Origin: Prosthecobacter gellanilyticus
GTDB taxonomy: Bacteria; Verrucomicrobiota; Verrucomicrobiia; Verrucomicrobiales; Verrucomicrobiaceae
NCBI RefSeq assembly: GCF_007992435.1
Contig: NZ_BKAG01000022.1
Location: forward strand, 1-64,000
Length of the DNA: 64,000 nucleotides
Reading direction: 5' to 3'
Shown here: positions 16,624 through 26,058 of the stretch, one piece after another
How positions within the stretch are numbered: position 1 is the stretch's first letter
Layout: every line of letters starts with the position of its first letter
Made by a program: the position numbers and the translations under genes
The notes under the pieces: model-generated
The model's database searches: none
The model's input: only the letters and a program-made list of their open reading frames with translations
What the model was told of the DNA's origin: nothing

Positions 16624-18075
16624 ATGAACACTAACACCCCGCTCCTCACCGATCTCTACCAGCTCACCATGGCCGCCGGCTACTGGAAGTCTGGAAAAGC
16701 GGAGCAGGAGGCCGTGTTCCATCTCTTCTTCCGCAAACTGCCCTTCAGTGGTGGTTACGCCATCGCCGCTGGACTCGGAGACGTGGTGAAGTGGCTGGAA
16801 GGCTTTCAGTTCGGCAAAGCTGAGCTCGACTACCTCGCCACACTCCCAGGCCGCGATGGCAAGCCTCTCTTTGAGCGCGGCTTCCTCGACTACCTCGCCA
16901 CCATGGAATGGCGCTGCGATATCGATGCCATCCCGGAAGGCACCGTCGTCTTTCCACACGAACCGCTGCTGCGTATCAAAGGCCCGCTCATCCAGGCCCA
17001 GCTCGTCGAGACCGCCTTGCTGAACATCGTGAATTTCCAAACCCTCATCGCCACCAAGGCCGCGCGTGTCTGCCTCGCCGCTCAGGGCGAGCCCGTGCTC
17101 GAATACGGCCTGCGCCGCGCGCAAGGTCCCGATGGCGCTATCATGGCCAGCCGCGCTGCTTTCATTGGCGGATGCGTGGCCACATCCAATGTGCTCGCGG
17201 GCATGACCCACGGCATCCCCGTGCGCGGCACCCATGCCCACTCGTGGGTCATGTCGTTTGATTCGGAACTCGAATCCTTCGAGGCCTATGCCCAGGCCAT
17301 GCCTAACAATTGCATCTTCCTCGTCGATACCTACGACACACTCGAAGGTGTGAAGCATGCCGTCACCGTCGGCAAGAAGCTGCGCGAAAGCGGCCACGAA
17401 CTCGCCGGCATTCGTCTCGACTCAGGCGACCTCGCCTGGCTCAGCATCGAAGCCCGCCGCATCCTCGATGAAGCAGGTTTCCCAAAAGCAGCCATCGTCG
17501 CCAGCAATGATCTCGACGAGCACTTGATCGAAAGCCTTAAGCATCAAAACGCCGCCATCAGCGTCTGGGGCGTCGGCACCAAGCTCGTCACAGGTGGTGA
17601 GCAGGCCGCACTCGGCGGTGTCTACAAGCTCGGTGCCATCCGTGATGAAAACGGAGCCTGGGATCCCAAGATCAAACTCAGCGAGCAAGCGGCGAAAGTG
17701 AGCAATCCCGGCATCCAGCAAGTGCGCCGCTTCACTTTGGATGGCGAGTTCCGTGGCGATGCCATCTTCGATGAAGATCACGGCTGCCCCGAGCCAACCC
17801 ACATCATCCATCCAGGCGATGTCCAGCGCACCAAGCAGATGCCAGAAGGCGCCACTCACGAGGACCTCTTGAAGCCCGTGCATCGCGCCGGAAAGCTCAT
17901 CACCTCGCTGCCATCTCTTCAAGACATCCAAAGCCGCTGCCGCGAGCAACTCACCCACCTGCACGCGACCATCAAGCGGCTCCAGCATCCGCACGAATAT
18001 CCTGCCGGAGTGGAACAAACCCTGCATGAGCGCAAGCTCGCCATGATCAAAGCTGCCAAGGAGACAACGCCATGA
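16624..18075 (+). CDS. pncB: Nicotinate phosphoribosyltransferase
   Basis: 483 residues. The enzyme makes nicotinate mononucleotide from nicotinate and PRPP, with ATP, in the Preiss-Handler NAD salvage route. [20 protein letters not shown] opens the family. [18 protein letters not shown], then [20 protein letters not shown] and [11 protein letters not shown] (the autophosphorylated His region), [12 protein letters not shown] and [20 protein letters not shown] are all intact. Length is that of the long type common in Gram-positives and cyanobacteria. It forms a pair with pncA at 25462; regulation by NrtR is expected. Its stop overlaps the next ATG. Confidence 0.95.
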   Translation: MNTNTPLLTDLYQLTMAAGYWKSGKAEQEAVFHLFFRKLPFSGGYAIAAGLGDVVKWLEGFQFGKAELDYLATLPGRDGKPLFERGFLDYLATMEWRCDIDAIPEGTVVFPHEPLLRIKGPLIQAQLVETALLNIVNFQTLIATKAARVCLAAQGEPVLEYGLRRAQGPDGAIMASRAAFIGGCVATSNVLAGMTHGIPVRGTHAHSWVMSFDSELESFEAYAQAMPNNCIFLVDTYDTLEGVKHAVTVGKKLRESGHELAGIRLDSGDLAWLSIEARRILDEAGFPKAAIVASNDLDEHLIESLKHQNAAISVWGVGTKLVTGGEQAALGGVYKLGAIRDENGAWDPKIKLSEQAAKVSNPGIQQVRRFTLDGEFRGDAIFDEDHGCPEPTHIIHPGDVQRTKQMPEGATHEDLLKPVHRAGKLITSLPSLQDIQSRCREQLTHLHATIKRLQHPHEYPAGVEQTLHERKLAMIKAAKETTP

Positions 18076-18872
18076 ATGACAAGCACCTCTATTCGTTGGT
18101 GGATGGCCGCGTGCGCACGCGGTCACTGGAGTCGCACATCGTGGATCATTGCAACCTCCGCTGTGCTGCCTGCTGCTCGCTCTCGCCTCATCTGCCCAAG
18201 TGGGAGGTCGATCCCGCCGCACTCGCGGAAGAGCTTCGTCTTGCACGTCCAGCACTCGCTCCCACTTGGCTGAAGCTCGTCGGTGGTGAGCCGCTACTGC
18301 ATTCTCGCTTGCTTGAATGCATCGCCGTCGCCAAGGCGGCAGATATCGCCGAGATCGTTTCCCTAACCACGAATGGTTTCCTGCTCCCACGCCAGCCGGA
18401 TGAGTTCTGGGAGGCGCTGGATGCCATGACCATCTCGCTCTATCCGCAGCCCGCCTTGCCTCGGGCCACCATTGATCACATCATGGCCAAGGCGGAGCAG
18501 TTTAACGTGCGCCTGAACTGGAAGAAGCAGGACTCCTTTGTGCAGATGGATCGTGATGAACCCTGCACCGATGAAGCTGAGAACACCACCGTCTGGGACA
18601 CCTGCTGGCTGCGTCACCGCTGCCACATGATCCGCGATGGTCACTTCTACGCCTGCACACGCCCCGCGCACTTCGGCAGCTTCTTCGATCAAGATCCGCG
18701 TGAGAATGGCGTGCGTCTGCATGAGGACTTGAGCCTTGCTGGAGAGATTAAAACCTATCTCGAGCGGCCTGAGCCTCTTTCCTCCTGTGCTCATTGCCTG
18801 GGAGGAAGCGCACGCGAAGCACCGCATCGTCAGCTAATGCCCGGAGAGGGGAGAACGCTCGTCACCACATGA
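18072..18872 (+). CDS. Radical SAM protein
   Basis: 266 residues; ATG overlaps the pncB stop. [20 protein letters not shown] carries the CX3CX2C cluster motif, and [11 protein letters not shown] is the GGE SAM-binding motif. A C-terminal cysteine-rich part ([20 protein letters not shown] and CAHCLGG) resembles a truncated SPASM-type auxiliary cluster region. These features are typical of enzymes that modify peptides or sugars or nucleotides. The substrate is unknown. Its stop overlaps the ATG of an Asn-synthetase-like gene, so the two products are probably needed together. Confidence 0.88.
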   Translation: MNDKHLYSLVDGRVRTRSLESHIVDHCNLRCAACCSLSPHLPKWEVDPAALAEELRLARPALAPTWLKLVGGEPLLHSRLLECIAVAKAADIAEIVSLTTNGFLLPRQPDEFWEALDAMTISLYPQPALPRATIDHIMAKAEQFNVRLNWKKQDSFVQMDRDEPCTDEAENTTVWDTCWLRHRCHMIRDGHFYACTRPAHFGSFFDQDPRENGVRLHEDLSLAGEIKTYLERPEPLSSCAHCLGGSAREAPHRQLMPGEGRTLVTT

Positions 18873-19837
18873 AGCCATCGCCTCTCGGCATCCTGCCTCA
18901 CTATCATCATGAAGGCGGCACGGCGCATGGCCCCACCATCCGCAGCGTGCTCACCCACATGCCGCATCGTGATTGGGATGAAGACGGCGTGCGCTCCTAT
19001 TTAAAGCGTAGTCCGGACGGCCATCGCACCTGTTTCGATCAAGTCCGCACAGTTGCGCCTGCGCATGTCCAACCTTCCAAGCATCTCACCGCAGCCACTG
19101 CTTTGGAGCAGGCCATGGATGACCTTGCTCAAGAAAAACGTCGCGCCGCCATCGCACTCAGCGGTGGGCTGGATAGCGCCCTCGTGCTTGCTATGCTGCG
19201 GGCCCGAGGTCGTGACGACATTCCCGTCGTCACACTCGTTAGCAGCCTCCCCGGCTACTGCGAATGGCAGGCCACAAAGGGGACAGCAAGCACACTCGGC
19301 GTGCATGATCTTCAAGCCATCGAGGTGAGTGCCGCTGACTTCATCACGGCCTTTCCTCAGGCCATCACCAGCGCCGAGTGCCCTCTCTTCAACCTGCACC
19401 CTGTCAGCCGCTGGCTTCTGGCTAACCAACTGCGTGCTCAAGGCGTCGAAGTCCTCATCACCGGTGATGGCGCGGATCAGGTCTTTGCAGGCAGTGATCC
19501 TCGAAACTACCTCCCCATCGTCGGAGCCCTCACCCGCGCTGCAGGCTTGGAACTGTGCTCACCCTTCCTGTATGAAGCCGTGCTCAGTTCCGCTCCACCA
19601 CCCACATCGGACAAGGCAGCATTGCGCGACATCGCGCAGGACTATCTGCCCGCAACGAGCTCGCAGGGCCCCAAGAAGGGCACCTACACCCCACCTCTGG
19701 ACGTGTCCGCTCATTGGCGCGCCGACGCCATCACCACTCTGTCGGGCAGACTTCACCCAACTGCACCGCAACCAGGATCCGCACCTGAAAGTGTGCTGTG
19801 GACCTCGCTCGGAATCCTCTCGGACCTTCTTCACTGA
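18869..19837 (+). CDS. Asparagine-synthetase-like ATP-pyrophosphatase domain protein without glutaminase domain
   Basis: 322 residues from the ATG at 18869, which overlaps the previous stop (ATGA). The PP-loop RRAAIALSGGLDSALVLAM near residue 95 and VLITGDGADQVFAG are those of the AsnB synthetase domain. The N-terminal 90 residues are not a class II glutamine amidotransferase: there is no Met-Cys start, and they begin [17 protein letters not shown]. Such stand-alone or altered AsnB domains catalyse ATP-dependent amide formation in natural-product routes (beta-lactam synthetase, lasso cyclase types). The next gene, overlapping by one base, is a full AsnB. Confidence 0.8.
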   Translation: MKPSPLGILPHYHHEGGTAHGPTIRSVLTHMPHRDWDEDGVRSYLKRSPDGHRTCFDQVRTVAPAHVQPSKHLTAATALEQAMDDLAQEKRRAAIALSGGLDSALVLAMLRARGRDDIPVVTLVSSLPGYCEWQATKGTASTLGVHDLQAIEVSAADFITAFPQAITSAECPLFNLHPVSRWLLANQLRAQGVEVLITGDGADQVFAGSDPRNYLPIVGALTRAAGLELCSPFLYEAVLSSAPPPTSDKAALRDIAQDYLPATSSQGPKKGTYTPPLDVSAHWRADAITTLSGRLHPTAPQPGSAPESVLWTSLGILSDLLH

Positions 19838-21618
19838 TGTGCGCCATCGCTGGCATTCTCGACTTCTCATCGACCGCAGATCCTTCGGCCTCGGCCGGCA
19901 AGGTGCGCCACATGATCAGTCGTTTGCGCCATCGCGGCCCTGATGATGAGGGCTACATTCAAAGCGGCCCATGCACCCTCGGCGCAGCTCGTCTCGCCCA
20001 GATTGATCGGGCGGGTGGCGCGCAGCCCATGCGCTCTCCTGATGACCGTTATGCCATCGTCTTAAATGGCGAGATCCACAATCACCGCGCCCTCCGTGCC
20101 GAACTAAGTTTGCATTGGCATTTCACCACACGCTCAGACACGGAGGTGCTTCTTGCCGCCTTCGCCACTTGGGGCAGGGAAGCTCTGCGCCGCTTGAACG
20201 GCATGTTTGCCTTCTTCATCTGGGATGCACAGACACATCGCGGCTTTGCAGCCCGTGACTGCCTCGGCGTGAAGCCCTTCGTCTGGATGCCTCAGCCTCA
20301 GGGTGGTTTCGCCTTTGCCTCCGAGGCCAAAGCCTTGCTCCATCTCCTGCCTTCGAGTCCGGTCGCGAATGAAGAGGCCATTCTCGAGCACCTCGTCGCC
20401 CCATGCTTCAGCGGCGTGCGCACTTCCATGTTCGCGGGAATGCATCACTTGCAGCCGGGGCACTGGCTCAGTGTTGATAGGCATGGCATTCAGCAAGGCG
20501 AGTGGTCGCGCTATGATTTGCATCGTGCCACGGAGCTAAGCGCAGACGAGCTTGTCCCGGCCATGCATGATCTGCTGCCCAAAGCCATCGAGCGCACGCT
20601 CGATGCCGATGCTCCCGCTGCCGTGCTTCTCAGCGGTGGATTGGACAGCACGCTCGTCGCAGCCTTGGCAAAGCAGCACGGTGTCACCCAGGCCTACACC
20701 ATCTCCTTTGAAGGACAGGACGCTTTTGACTATGCCAAAGCACTCATGGTGAAGTCAGACGATCTTCCGTGCTCCATCGAGGCCGCCTCTGATATTGGCC
20801 TTCAGCATCGCATCGTGCCCGTGAGTCGAGCTTCGCTGGCTGATGACATGCGCACTCTCGCGCTGCAAAACGATGCACTTCCCGCCTGGGAGCAGGAGCT
20901 CGCGCAGCATCATCTCGCCAAAGCGCTCGCGGCTGATGGTCATCGCGCGGTGCTCGTCGGAGATGCGGCGGATGAAACTCACTATGGTTACGGCTTCATG
21001 CTGGATGACCAGAGCATCAGTCATCCGGGCAAGTTGCTGGCCCGCTTCGGTTCTCCACCGCTGAATGCTGAGATGCAGCAGAGGGCCGCGCATATCCCTC
21101 ATGATCTAACCTCTATGATGCGTGAGGCCGGTCATGCTGATCAAACGCGTGCGGATCGCCTTCGCGGCATCACCCATCTCATCACACGTCTCTGGCTTCC
21201 ACGACTCCTGCACAATGGTGACATCCATATGATGGCTCATGGCGTGGAAGCCCGCGTGCCCTTGGCGGATACAGACTTGCTGGATCTCGCCGTGCGTGTG
21301 CATCCGGAGCTCGCCTTGAAGGATGGTGTGGAAAAAAGCCTGCTGCGCGAAGCTGCGCGCGGCCTCATGCCTGAAGCCGCTCGCGTGCGGCGGAAGTCCA
21401 GCCTCTCCAAAGATGATGGCAGTGCCACCGTGCTCAAGAGCGAGGCCCTGCACGCACTGGATGCCTCCGCTGATTTTCTCTTCCATTGGCTCGATCTTCC
21501 TGCCTTGCGCCAGATGTGCTCTCCACACTATGAGCTTGCCGAGATGCAGCGCGCCCTCCTGTTTCGCATCATCTGTCTGCACCACTGGGCTGCCGCGTAT
21601 CACGTTCGTCTGCCATGA
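19837..21618 (+). CDS. asnB: Asparagine synthetase B family, glutamine-hydrolysing
   Basis: 593 residues from the ATG at 19837 (TGATG overlap with the previous gene). It begins MCAIAGILDF, leaving the catalytic Cys at the mature N-terminus of a class II glutaminase. RLRHRGPDDEGYIQSGPCTL and FNGE-type VLNGEIHNHRAL follow. The synthetase domain has AAVLLSGGLDSTLVAALAK and VLVGDAADETHYGYG, where the usual GEGADE reads GDAADE. RVPLADTDLL marks the C-terminal part. Housekeeping asparagine synthesis is possible. Position in a radical SAM/glycosyltransferase cluster suggests a dedicated amidation role, perhaps supplying ammonia to, or acting with, the preceding protein. Confidence 0.85.
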   Translation: MCAIAGILDFSSTADPSASAGKVRHMISRLRHRGPDDEGYIQSGPCTLGAARLAQIDRAGGAQPMRSPDDRYAIVLNGEIHNHRALRAELSLHWHFTTRSDTEVLLAAFATWGREALRRLNGMFAFFIWDAQTHRGFAARDCLGVKPFVWMPQPQGGFAFASEAKALLHLLPSSPVANEEAILEHLVAPCFSGVRTSMFAGMHHLQPGHWLSVDRHGIQQGEWSRYDLHRATELSADELVPAMHDLLPKAIERTLDADAPAAVLLSGGLDSTLVAALAKQHGVTQAYTISFEGQDAFDYAKALMVKSDDLPCSIEAASDIGLQHRIVPVSRASLADDMRTLALQNDALPAWEQELAQHHLAKALAADGHRAVLVGDAADETHYGYGFMLDDQSISHPGKLLARFGSPPLNAEMQQRAAHIPHDLTSMMREAGHADQTRADRLRGITHLITRLWLPRLLHNGDIHMMAHGVEARVPLADTDLLDLAVRVHPELALKDGVEKSLLREAARGLMPEAARVRRKSSLSKDDGSATVLKSEALHALDASADFLFHWLDLPALRQMCSPHYELAEMQRALLFRIICLHHWAAAYHVRLP

Positions 21619-22790
21619 AGCGCATTCTGTTTTTCACCATTCCTGAAAAGGGCCACATCAATCCCATGATCGGTCCCGCCGTGTGGCTGCAGAAGCTCGG
21701 TCACGAGGTGCGCTTCCACGCGCCGCATGACATCTCATCGCAACTCCACGCCGCTGGCCTGCAGCCACTCGATGCTAACGTTCTCGCCGCACCTCCACCC
21801 GAGGCGAACCGCGGCGCTTTCTTCGCCGAGAAGGTGCGTGACAGCGTCTGGCTGCGTCAGTGGATCCATCGCCTGCTCATTGAGGAAGCCCCGGCGCAGA
21901 TTGAAGGTTATGCAGATGCCATCGCACGCTTTCAGCCGCATCTCATCGTCACCGATCCGATGATCTATCCCGCGGCCATCGCGGCTCATGAAGCCAGGGT
22001 GCCATGGGTAGCTCTTTCAAACTCATTGAATCCCGTGCTGGATGACAGCGTGACGAGCGACCTGCTCGACACCGTGGCAAGCCTCAGCGCCGATCGTGAG
22101 GCACTCTTCACCGCGCATGGCATGAAGTTGCGCTTTAGCGGTTGTGACATGATCTCGCCTCATCTCACCATCGCCTTTGCCACACGCGAGTTCATTGGCC
22201 GTGATGTCCCTGGTGTGCAGATGGTCGGCCCTTCACTGCCTCCAGCGGCTCGTGGTGATGAAGTGCCTCTGGACGAGTCTCTGCTGTCGACCACTCGCAA
22301 AAAGGTCTTCATGTCCTTCGGCAGCCAGATCTACCATCAGCCAGAGCTGTTTCGAAAGGTCATCCGCGTCACGGAGCCCATGGGTGTGCAGTTGATCCTC
22401 TCGGTGAATGCCTTGTTAGGCACGCCGGAGCTTGGAGAACTGCCTCCCCATGTGCTGGCGCTGCCGTATGTGCCGCAGCTTCGTCTGCTGCCGCACATGG
22501 ATGCCTTCATCACCCATGGCGGGGCAAACAGTGTCATGGAGGCGCTGCACTTCGGCGTTCCCATGCTCATCTCACCTGTCTGCAATGACCAGTTCCATCA
22601 GGCTCATTTCCTCGAGCGAACCCGGGCTGGTCAGGTGCTCGATCTCAGCACCGCCGCCGAGGAAGACATCACCATCCGTATTTCGCGCCTGCTCTTCAAT
22701 CCTCATCTCAAAGAGCGTGTGAAGGCTTTGCAGGCCTCCTATGCGGTCGATGGCGCCAGACGTGCCGCTGAACTCATCGCTGCCCTATGA
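21615..22790 (+). CDS. Glycosyltransferase family 1 (UGT/macrolide-type)
   Basis: 391 residues; ATG overlaps the asnB stop. RILFFTIPEKGHINPMIGPA is the N-terminal acceptor-side motif of GT1 enzymes, and MDAFITHGGANSVMEALHFG with PMLISPVCNDQFHQAHFLE is the donor-binding signature. It resembles MGT/OleD-type transferases that glycosylate small hydrophobic molecules with UDP- or dTDP-sugars. It has no membrane segment. Given the neighbours it probably decorates the product of the cluster. Confidence 0.9.
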   Translation: MKRILFFTIPEKGHINPMIGPAVWLQKLGHEVRFHAPHDISSQLHAAGLQPLDANVLAAPPPEANRGAFFAEKVRDSVWLRQWIHRLLIEEAPAQIEGYADAIARFQPHLIVTDPMIYPAAIAAHEARVPWVALSNSLNPVLDDSVTSDLLDTVASLSADREALFTAHGMKLRFSGCDMISPHLTIAFATREFIGRDVPGVQMVGPSLPPAARGDEVPLDESLLSTTRKKVFMSFGSQIYHQPELFRKVIRVTEPMGVQLILSVNALLGTPELGELPPHVLALPYVPQLRLLPHMDAFITHGGANSVMEALHFGVPMLISPVCNDQFHQAHFLERTRAGQVLDLSTAAEEDITIRISRLLFNPHLKERVKALQASYAVDGARRAAELIAAL

Positions 22791-23743
22791 CCGAACCCGT
22801 GCGCATCACCCTGGCCGTCACCGCCCGCAATGAGGAGCGCTGCATCGCAGCCACCCTGCGGTCTCTGGTGCGTGCTGCGGAGGTTGCAAACGGGCAGGGC
22901 AGGGTGGTCATGCGCCTCGTTGCCATCCTGGATGACTGCACGGACAATACGCAAAACATTGTTAGGAAATATTTCCCGCAGGTGGAGGTCATGCTCGCCA
23001 GCGGCGGCTTGGTCGAGGCCCAGCGCCTCGTCGCCCATGAGCGGCCCTTCGTCATCTTCTGTGACGCCGATGTGCTGGTCGATGAAGCCGCAGTCGCCGC
23101 GCTCACGCATGCCATGCTGGAAGATCCCGCGCTTCAGGTGGCCTATGCATCTAAGAGCCCTCTTCCGCCTGAGCGCTACACCCTGATGGCAGCGGCCTTG
23201 TATTGCTACAATCGCGTGAACGGCTTCCAGACAGCGCGCCGTTATTTCAGCGGCAAGTTCTTCGCCATCCGTGACTGGCAGGTGCCCACGCTGGCTGAGT
23301 TGCAGCCGCGTCTGCAATCCCTTCCGCAGGATGCCTTCTATGACTACCACGCAGGACTGCGTGTGGATGACATCTGGCTCAGCCGTGACATCCTGAAACG
23401 TCATGGGGATCACGCCATTCGCGAAATCGATGCAGCGCACATTCGTTATCATCCACCGGAGACCTTCACGGGCATGTATCGCATGTATCTGCGCATGACC
23501 CGGGAGATCGAGCGCCTGAACGTCATGTTCCCCGAGACCATCCCCGTGCACCAGCATCGCGGTTATGATCGTGCCGTCGAGCGTGCCGCACCGTGGCGTG
23601 ACCGCCTCCTCTGGCGCGTGTTTCGCATCGCGCTCAGCCTCTGCCGCGTGCGCTATAAGGTGGAGAAGTATTACTATCAAAACATCGCCTCCGCGCCGCT
23701 GGATGCCTGGCGTCCCGTGGAGGAGACGAAGGTGCTTTCATGA
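22787..23743 (+). CDS. Glycosyltransferase family 2
   Basis: 318 residues; ATG overlaps the GT1 stop. ITLAVTARNEERCIAATLRS is the N-terminal nucleotide-binding strand, and FVIFCDADVLVDEAAV carries the DxD metal motif. The C-terminal 60 residues are basic and amphipathic (RDRLLWRVFRIALSLCRVRY) and may attach to the membrane. Acceptor unknown. Confidence 0.85.
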   Translation: MTEPVRITLAVTARNEERCIAATLRSLVRAAEVANGQGRVVMRLVAILDDCTDNTQNIVRKYFPQVEVMLASGGLVEAQRLVAHERPFVIFCDADVLVDEAAVAALTHAMLEDPALQVAYASKSPLPPERYTLMAAALYCYNRVNGFQTARRYFSGKFFAIRDWQVPTLAELQPRLQSLPQDAFYDYHAGLRVDDIWLSRDILKRHGDHAIREIDAAHIRYHPPETFTGMYRMYLRMTREIERLNVMFPETIPVHQHRGYDRAVERAAPWRDRLLWRVFRIALSLCRVRYKVEKYYYQNIASAPLDAWRPVEETKVLS

Positions 23744-24546
23744 CCATGAAGCGCGTGCGACCACCCGGCATCCTGCCGCTCGAACTCTGGGATTTGCTCC
23801 TGCCTGATGGCAGCATCCTCTGGGACTACATGCAGTCGTCGCAGTTCGGTGATCTGCTCCATGCGGTCATCTCCCAGACCTGGCATGGCACCGCCATGAC
23901 TCAGTCAGAAGGCAAGGTCAGCGAAACCATCCGCCACTTTCACACGCTGTATCTCACCGGTGGCGGAGCACCTGCCGTGCTGGAGGCCATGAAACAAGGC
24001 CCCTGGCAGCAAAACATTCTCGCCAAAGACACCACCTTCGGTGCCGTCGCAGGGGGGCAGCACTTGCTCAATGCGCACGACCTCAGAGGCTGGGTGCTGG
24101 ATGTCGGTCAAAGCGGCTTCAAGATCTCTGATGATTCCACCCGCCTCCAGTCAGCACGAGACTGGAACCTCCTGCCTCTGCGCGAGGATGTCCTCACCCT
24201 AGACATCAACGAACAGCGCATCGCCTTGCGACAAAGCCTCGCCGGCCTCCTCAGGCAGATGCACGAAGCCACAGGCACCTGGCCCGAAGCCATCGTGACC
24301 GCCTTGCCCAGCCGTCTCGATGACCAGGGCCTGCCTGAAGGCAGCTCTTATGCAGGCATGGAGGGAGATATCCACCTCATCCCAGATGCCATGAAGCTCG
24401 CAGGCGTGCCTGAGGTGCCTTTGTTCGTGCTCAATGATGCCGAGCTGGCTGCTGTCTCCGCGCAGGCCGAGTTTGATCTGCCTGGGCCCACCCTCGTATT
24501 GACCATTGGCTTTGGCGTGGGAGGCGCTTTCATTCGTCCTTCATGA
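23740..24546 (+). CDS. ASKHA/ROK-like sugar-kinase-fold protein
   Basis: 268 residues; ATG overlaps the GT2 stop. Two glycine-rich phosphate loops of the actin/hexokinase fold are visible: GWVLDVGQSGFKISDDSTR near residue 115 and TLVLTIGFGVGGAFIRPS at the very end. AIVTALPSRLDDQGLPEGSS and FVLNDAELAAV lie between, in ROK order. The N-terminal 110 residues do not match ROK kinases and the domain seems truncated directly after the second loop. It may phosphorylate a sugar or serve as a binding protein. Moderate certainty on fold, none on substrate. Confidence 0.6.
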   Translation: MTMKRVRPPGILPLELWDLLLPDGSILWDYMQSSQFGDLLHAVISQTWHGTAMTQSEGKVSETIRHFHTLYLTGGGAPAVLEAMKQGPWQQNILAKDTTFGAVAGGQHLLNAHDLRGWVLDVGQSGFKISDDSTRLQSARDWNLLPLREDVLTLDINEQRIALRQSLAGLLRQMHEATGTWPEAIVTALPSRLDDQGLPEGSSYAGMEGDIHLIPDAMKLAGVPEVPLFVLNDAELAAVSAQAEFDLPGPTLVLTIGFGVGGAFIRPS

Positions 24547-25400
24547 AAACGGCCCTCTTCATCTCTCCGCATCTCGATGATGCCGTCTTCTCCTGCGCGG
24601 GCATGATCAGCCGCCTGGAGCGCGATGGCTGGCAGACCGTGGTCGTCTCCGTGTTCACCGAGGGCGGTGATGAGCATGAACTGCGCCGTGCCGAGGACAC
24701 TGCCGCTGCGGAGCTGCTTGGCTTTGAGATCGTGCACCTGGGCTTTCGTGATGCGCCTTTTCGCGAGCCGGGTTACCTAGGCTTGCGTGATCTTTTGTTC
24801 GGCTGGCGTATGGAGGATCATGTCACTGAGCGTGTCGTGGCAGATGCCCTGCTGGCCTTGCGGGTTGGCCGCAGGCCTGAGGCCGTGTTTGCGCCCATGG
24901 CAGCGGGCACGCATGTGGATCACCGCATCGTGCATGAGGCCGCGCTCGCTGTCGGCTGGGGGTGCGAGGTCAGTCTTTACGAAGACCGCCCTTACATCTA
25001 CGCGCCGGGCGCTGTGGAGCGCCGGCTTGGCAAAGCCTTGTCCTCTGACGCATCAGCACTCTATCTCTCCCAGTGGCGTGATCTGCCTTTCGTGAAGCAA
25101 TACCTGCCTCCTGGCGATGAAGCCACCTTGTGCGAGCAGCTTCTCTTACAGAATGCCTCCACCGTCAGCGTGCGCTGCATCGATGTCTCTCACGCGACCA
25201 TCACCGAAACCGTGGAACTGAACGAAGCCGAGACCATCCTATGTCATGAGGCTGCCCGGTGCTACGCCACCCAGTATCAAAGCTTCTGCGGCGGTGATGC
25301 CCTCCACGCATCCCTGGATGCCCGGCACGCCCAGGCATCAGGAACCCTCGCACCCCGCTGTGAGCGCTACTGGTCCATCACGCCGCCGCGCTCGGCCTAG
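24543..25400 (+). CDS. PIG-L family deacetylase
   Basis: 285 residues; ATG overlaps the previous stop. ALFISPHLDDAVFSCAGMI is the HPDD zinc motif with Leu in place of Pro, and GTHVDHRIVHEAAL supplies the distal His. Relatives deacetylate N-acetylglucosaminyl compounds (GlcNAc-phosphatidylinositol, mycothiol and bacillithiol precursors). Two glycosyltransferases immediately upstream could make the acetylated sugar conjugate it acts on. It ends the uninterrupted run of overlapping genes. Confidence 0.88.
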   Translation: MKTALFISPHLDDAVFSCAGMISRLERDGWQTVVVSVFTEGGDEHELRRAEDTAAAELLGFEIVHLGFRDAPFREPGYLGLRDLLFGWRMEDHVTERVVADALLALRVGRRPEAVFAPMAAGTHVDHRIVHEAALAVGWGCEVSLYEDRPYIYAPGAVERRLGKALSSDASALYLSQWRDLPFVKQYLPPGDEATLCEQLLLQNASTVSVRCIDVSHATITETVELNEAETILCHEAARCYATQYQSFCGGDALHASLDARHAQASGTLAPRCERYWSITPPRSA

Positions 25401-25461
25401 CATCCCTCCGTCATTTTAAAAATTTTCAGTTCCCAGCTTTCAACTTTCAGTCCCCCATTTC

Positions 25462-26058
25462 ATGAAGGCCCTCCTCCTCATCGACATCCAAAACGACTTC
25501 ATGCCCGGCGGTGCTCTCGCCGTCCCCGGAGGTGATGAGATCATCCCCATCGTGAATGATCTCATGCCGCAGTTCGGGCTGGTCGTCGCCACCCAGGACT
25601 GGCATCCAGCGGATCACGGCAGCTTTGCCGCGAATCATCCGGGCAGGGAAGTCTTCCAGCAGGGCGAGCTCGATGGCCTCCCCCAGACCCTCTGGCCGGT
25701 CCACTGCGTGCAAAATACCGGCGGCGCTCTCTTCGCTCCTGGTCTCGACTCCCCTCGCATCCATCGCGTGTTCACAAAGGGCATGAATCCCCGCATCGAT
25801 AGCTACAGCGGCCTCTATGACAATGGTCACCGCGCTAGCACAGGCATGGGTGAGTGGCTCAAAGAGCAGGGCGTGACCCATCTCACCGTCGTCGGCGTGG
25901 CCACGGACTACTGCGTGAAGTTCAGCGTGCTGGATGCTTTGGCGGAAGGCTTCGCCGTGGACGTGTACACAGCCGCTTGCCGTGGGGTGAATTTGGCTCC
26001 GCAGGATGTCGGCTCAGCCCTCCAGGAGATGCAAAAAGCCGGTGCCCGTCTGATCTAA
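25462..26058 (+). CDS. pncA: Nicotinamidase
   Basis: 198 residues. LLIDIQNDFMPGGALAVPGG holds the catalytic Asp, TQDWHPADHGSFAANHPG the metal-binding Asp/His set, FTKGMN the catalytic Lys, and VVGVATDYCVKFSVLDA the nucleophilic Cys. It converts nicotinamide to nicotinate, the substrate of pncB at 16624. A 61-bp gap separates it from the PIG-L gene, so it may be read through from the cluster or have its own promoter. Confidence 0.94.
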   Translation: MKALLLIDIQNDFMPGGALAVPGGDEIIPIVNDLMPQFGLVVATQDWHPADHGSFAANHPGREVFQQGELDGLPQTLWPVHCVQNTGGALFAPGLDSPRIHRVFTKGMNPRIDSYSGLYDNGHRASTGMGEWLKEQGVTHLTVVGVATDYCVKFSVLDALAEGFAVDVYTAACRGVNLAPQDVGSALQEMQKAGARLI

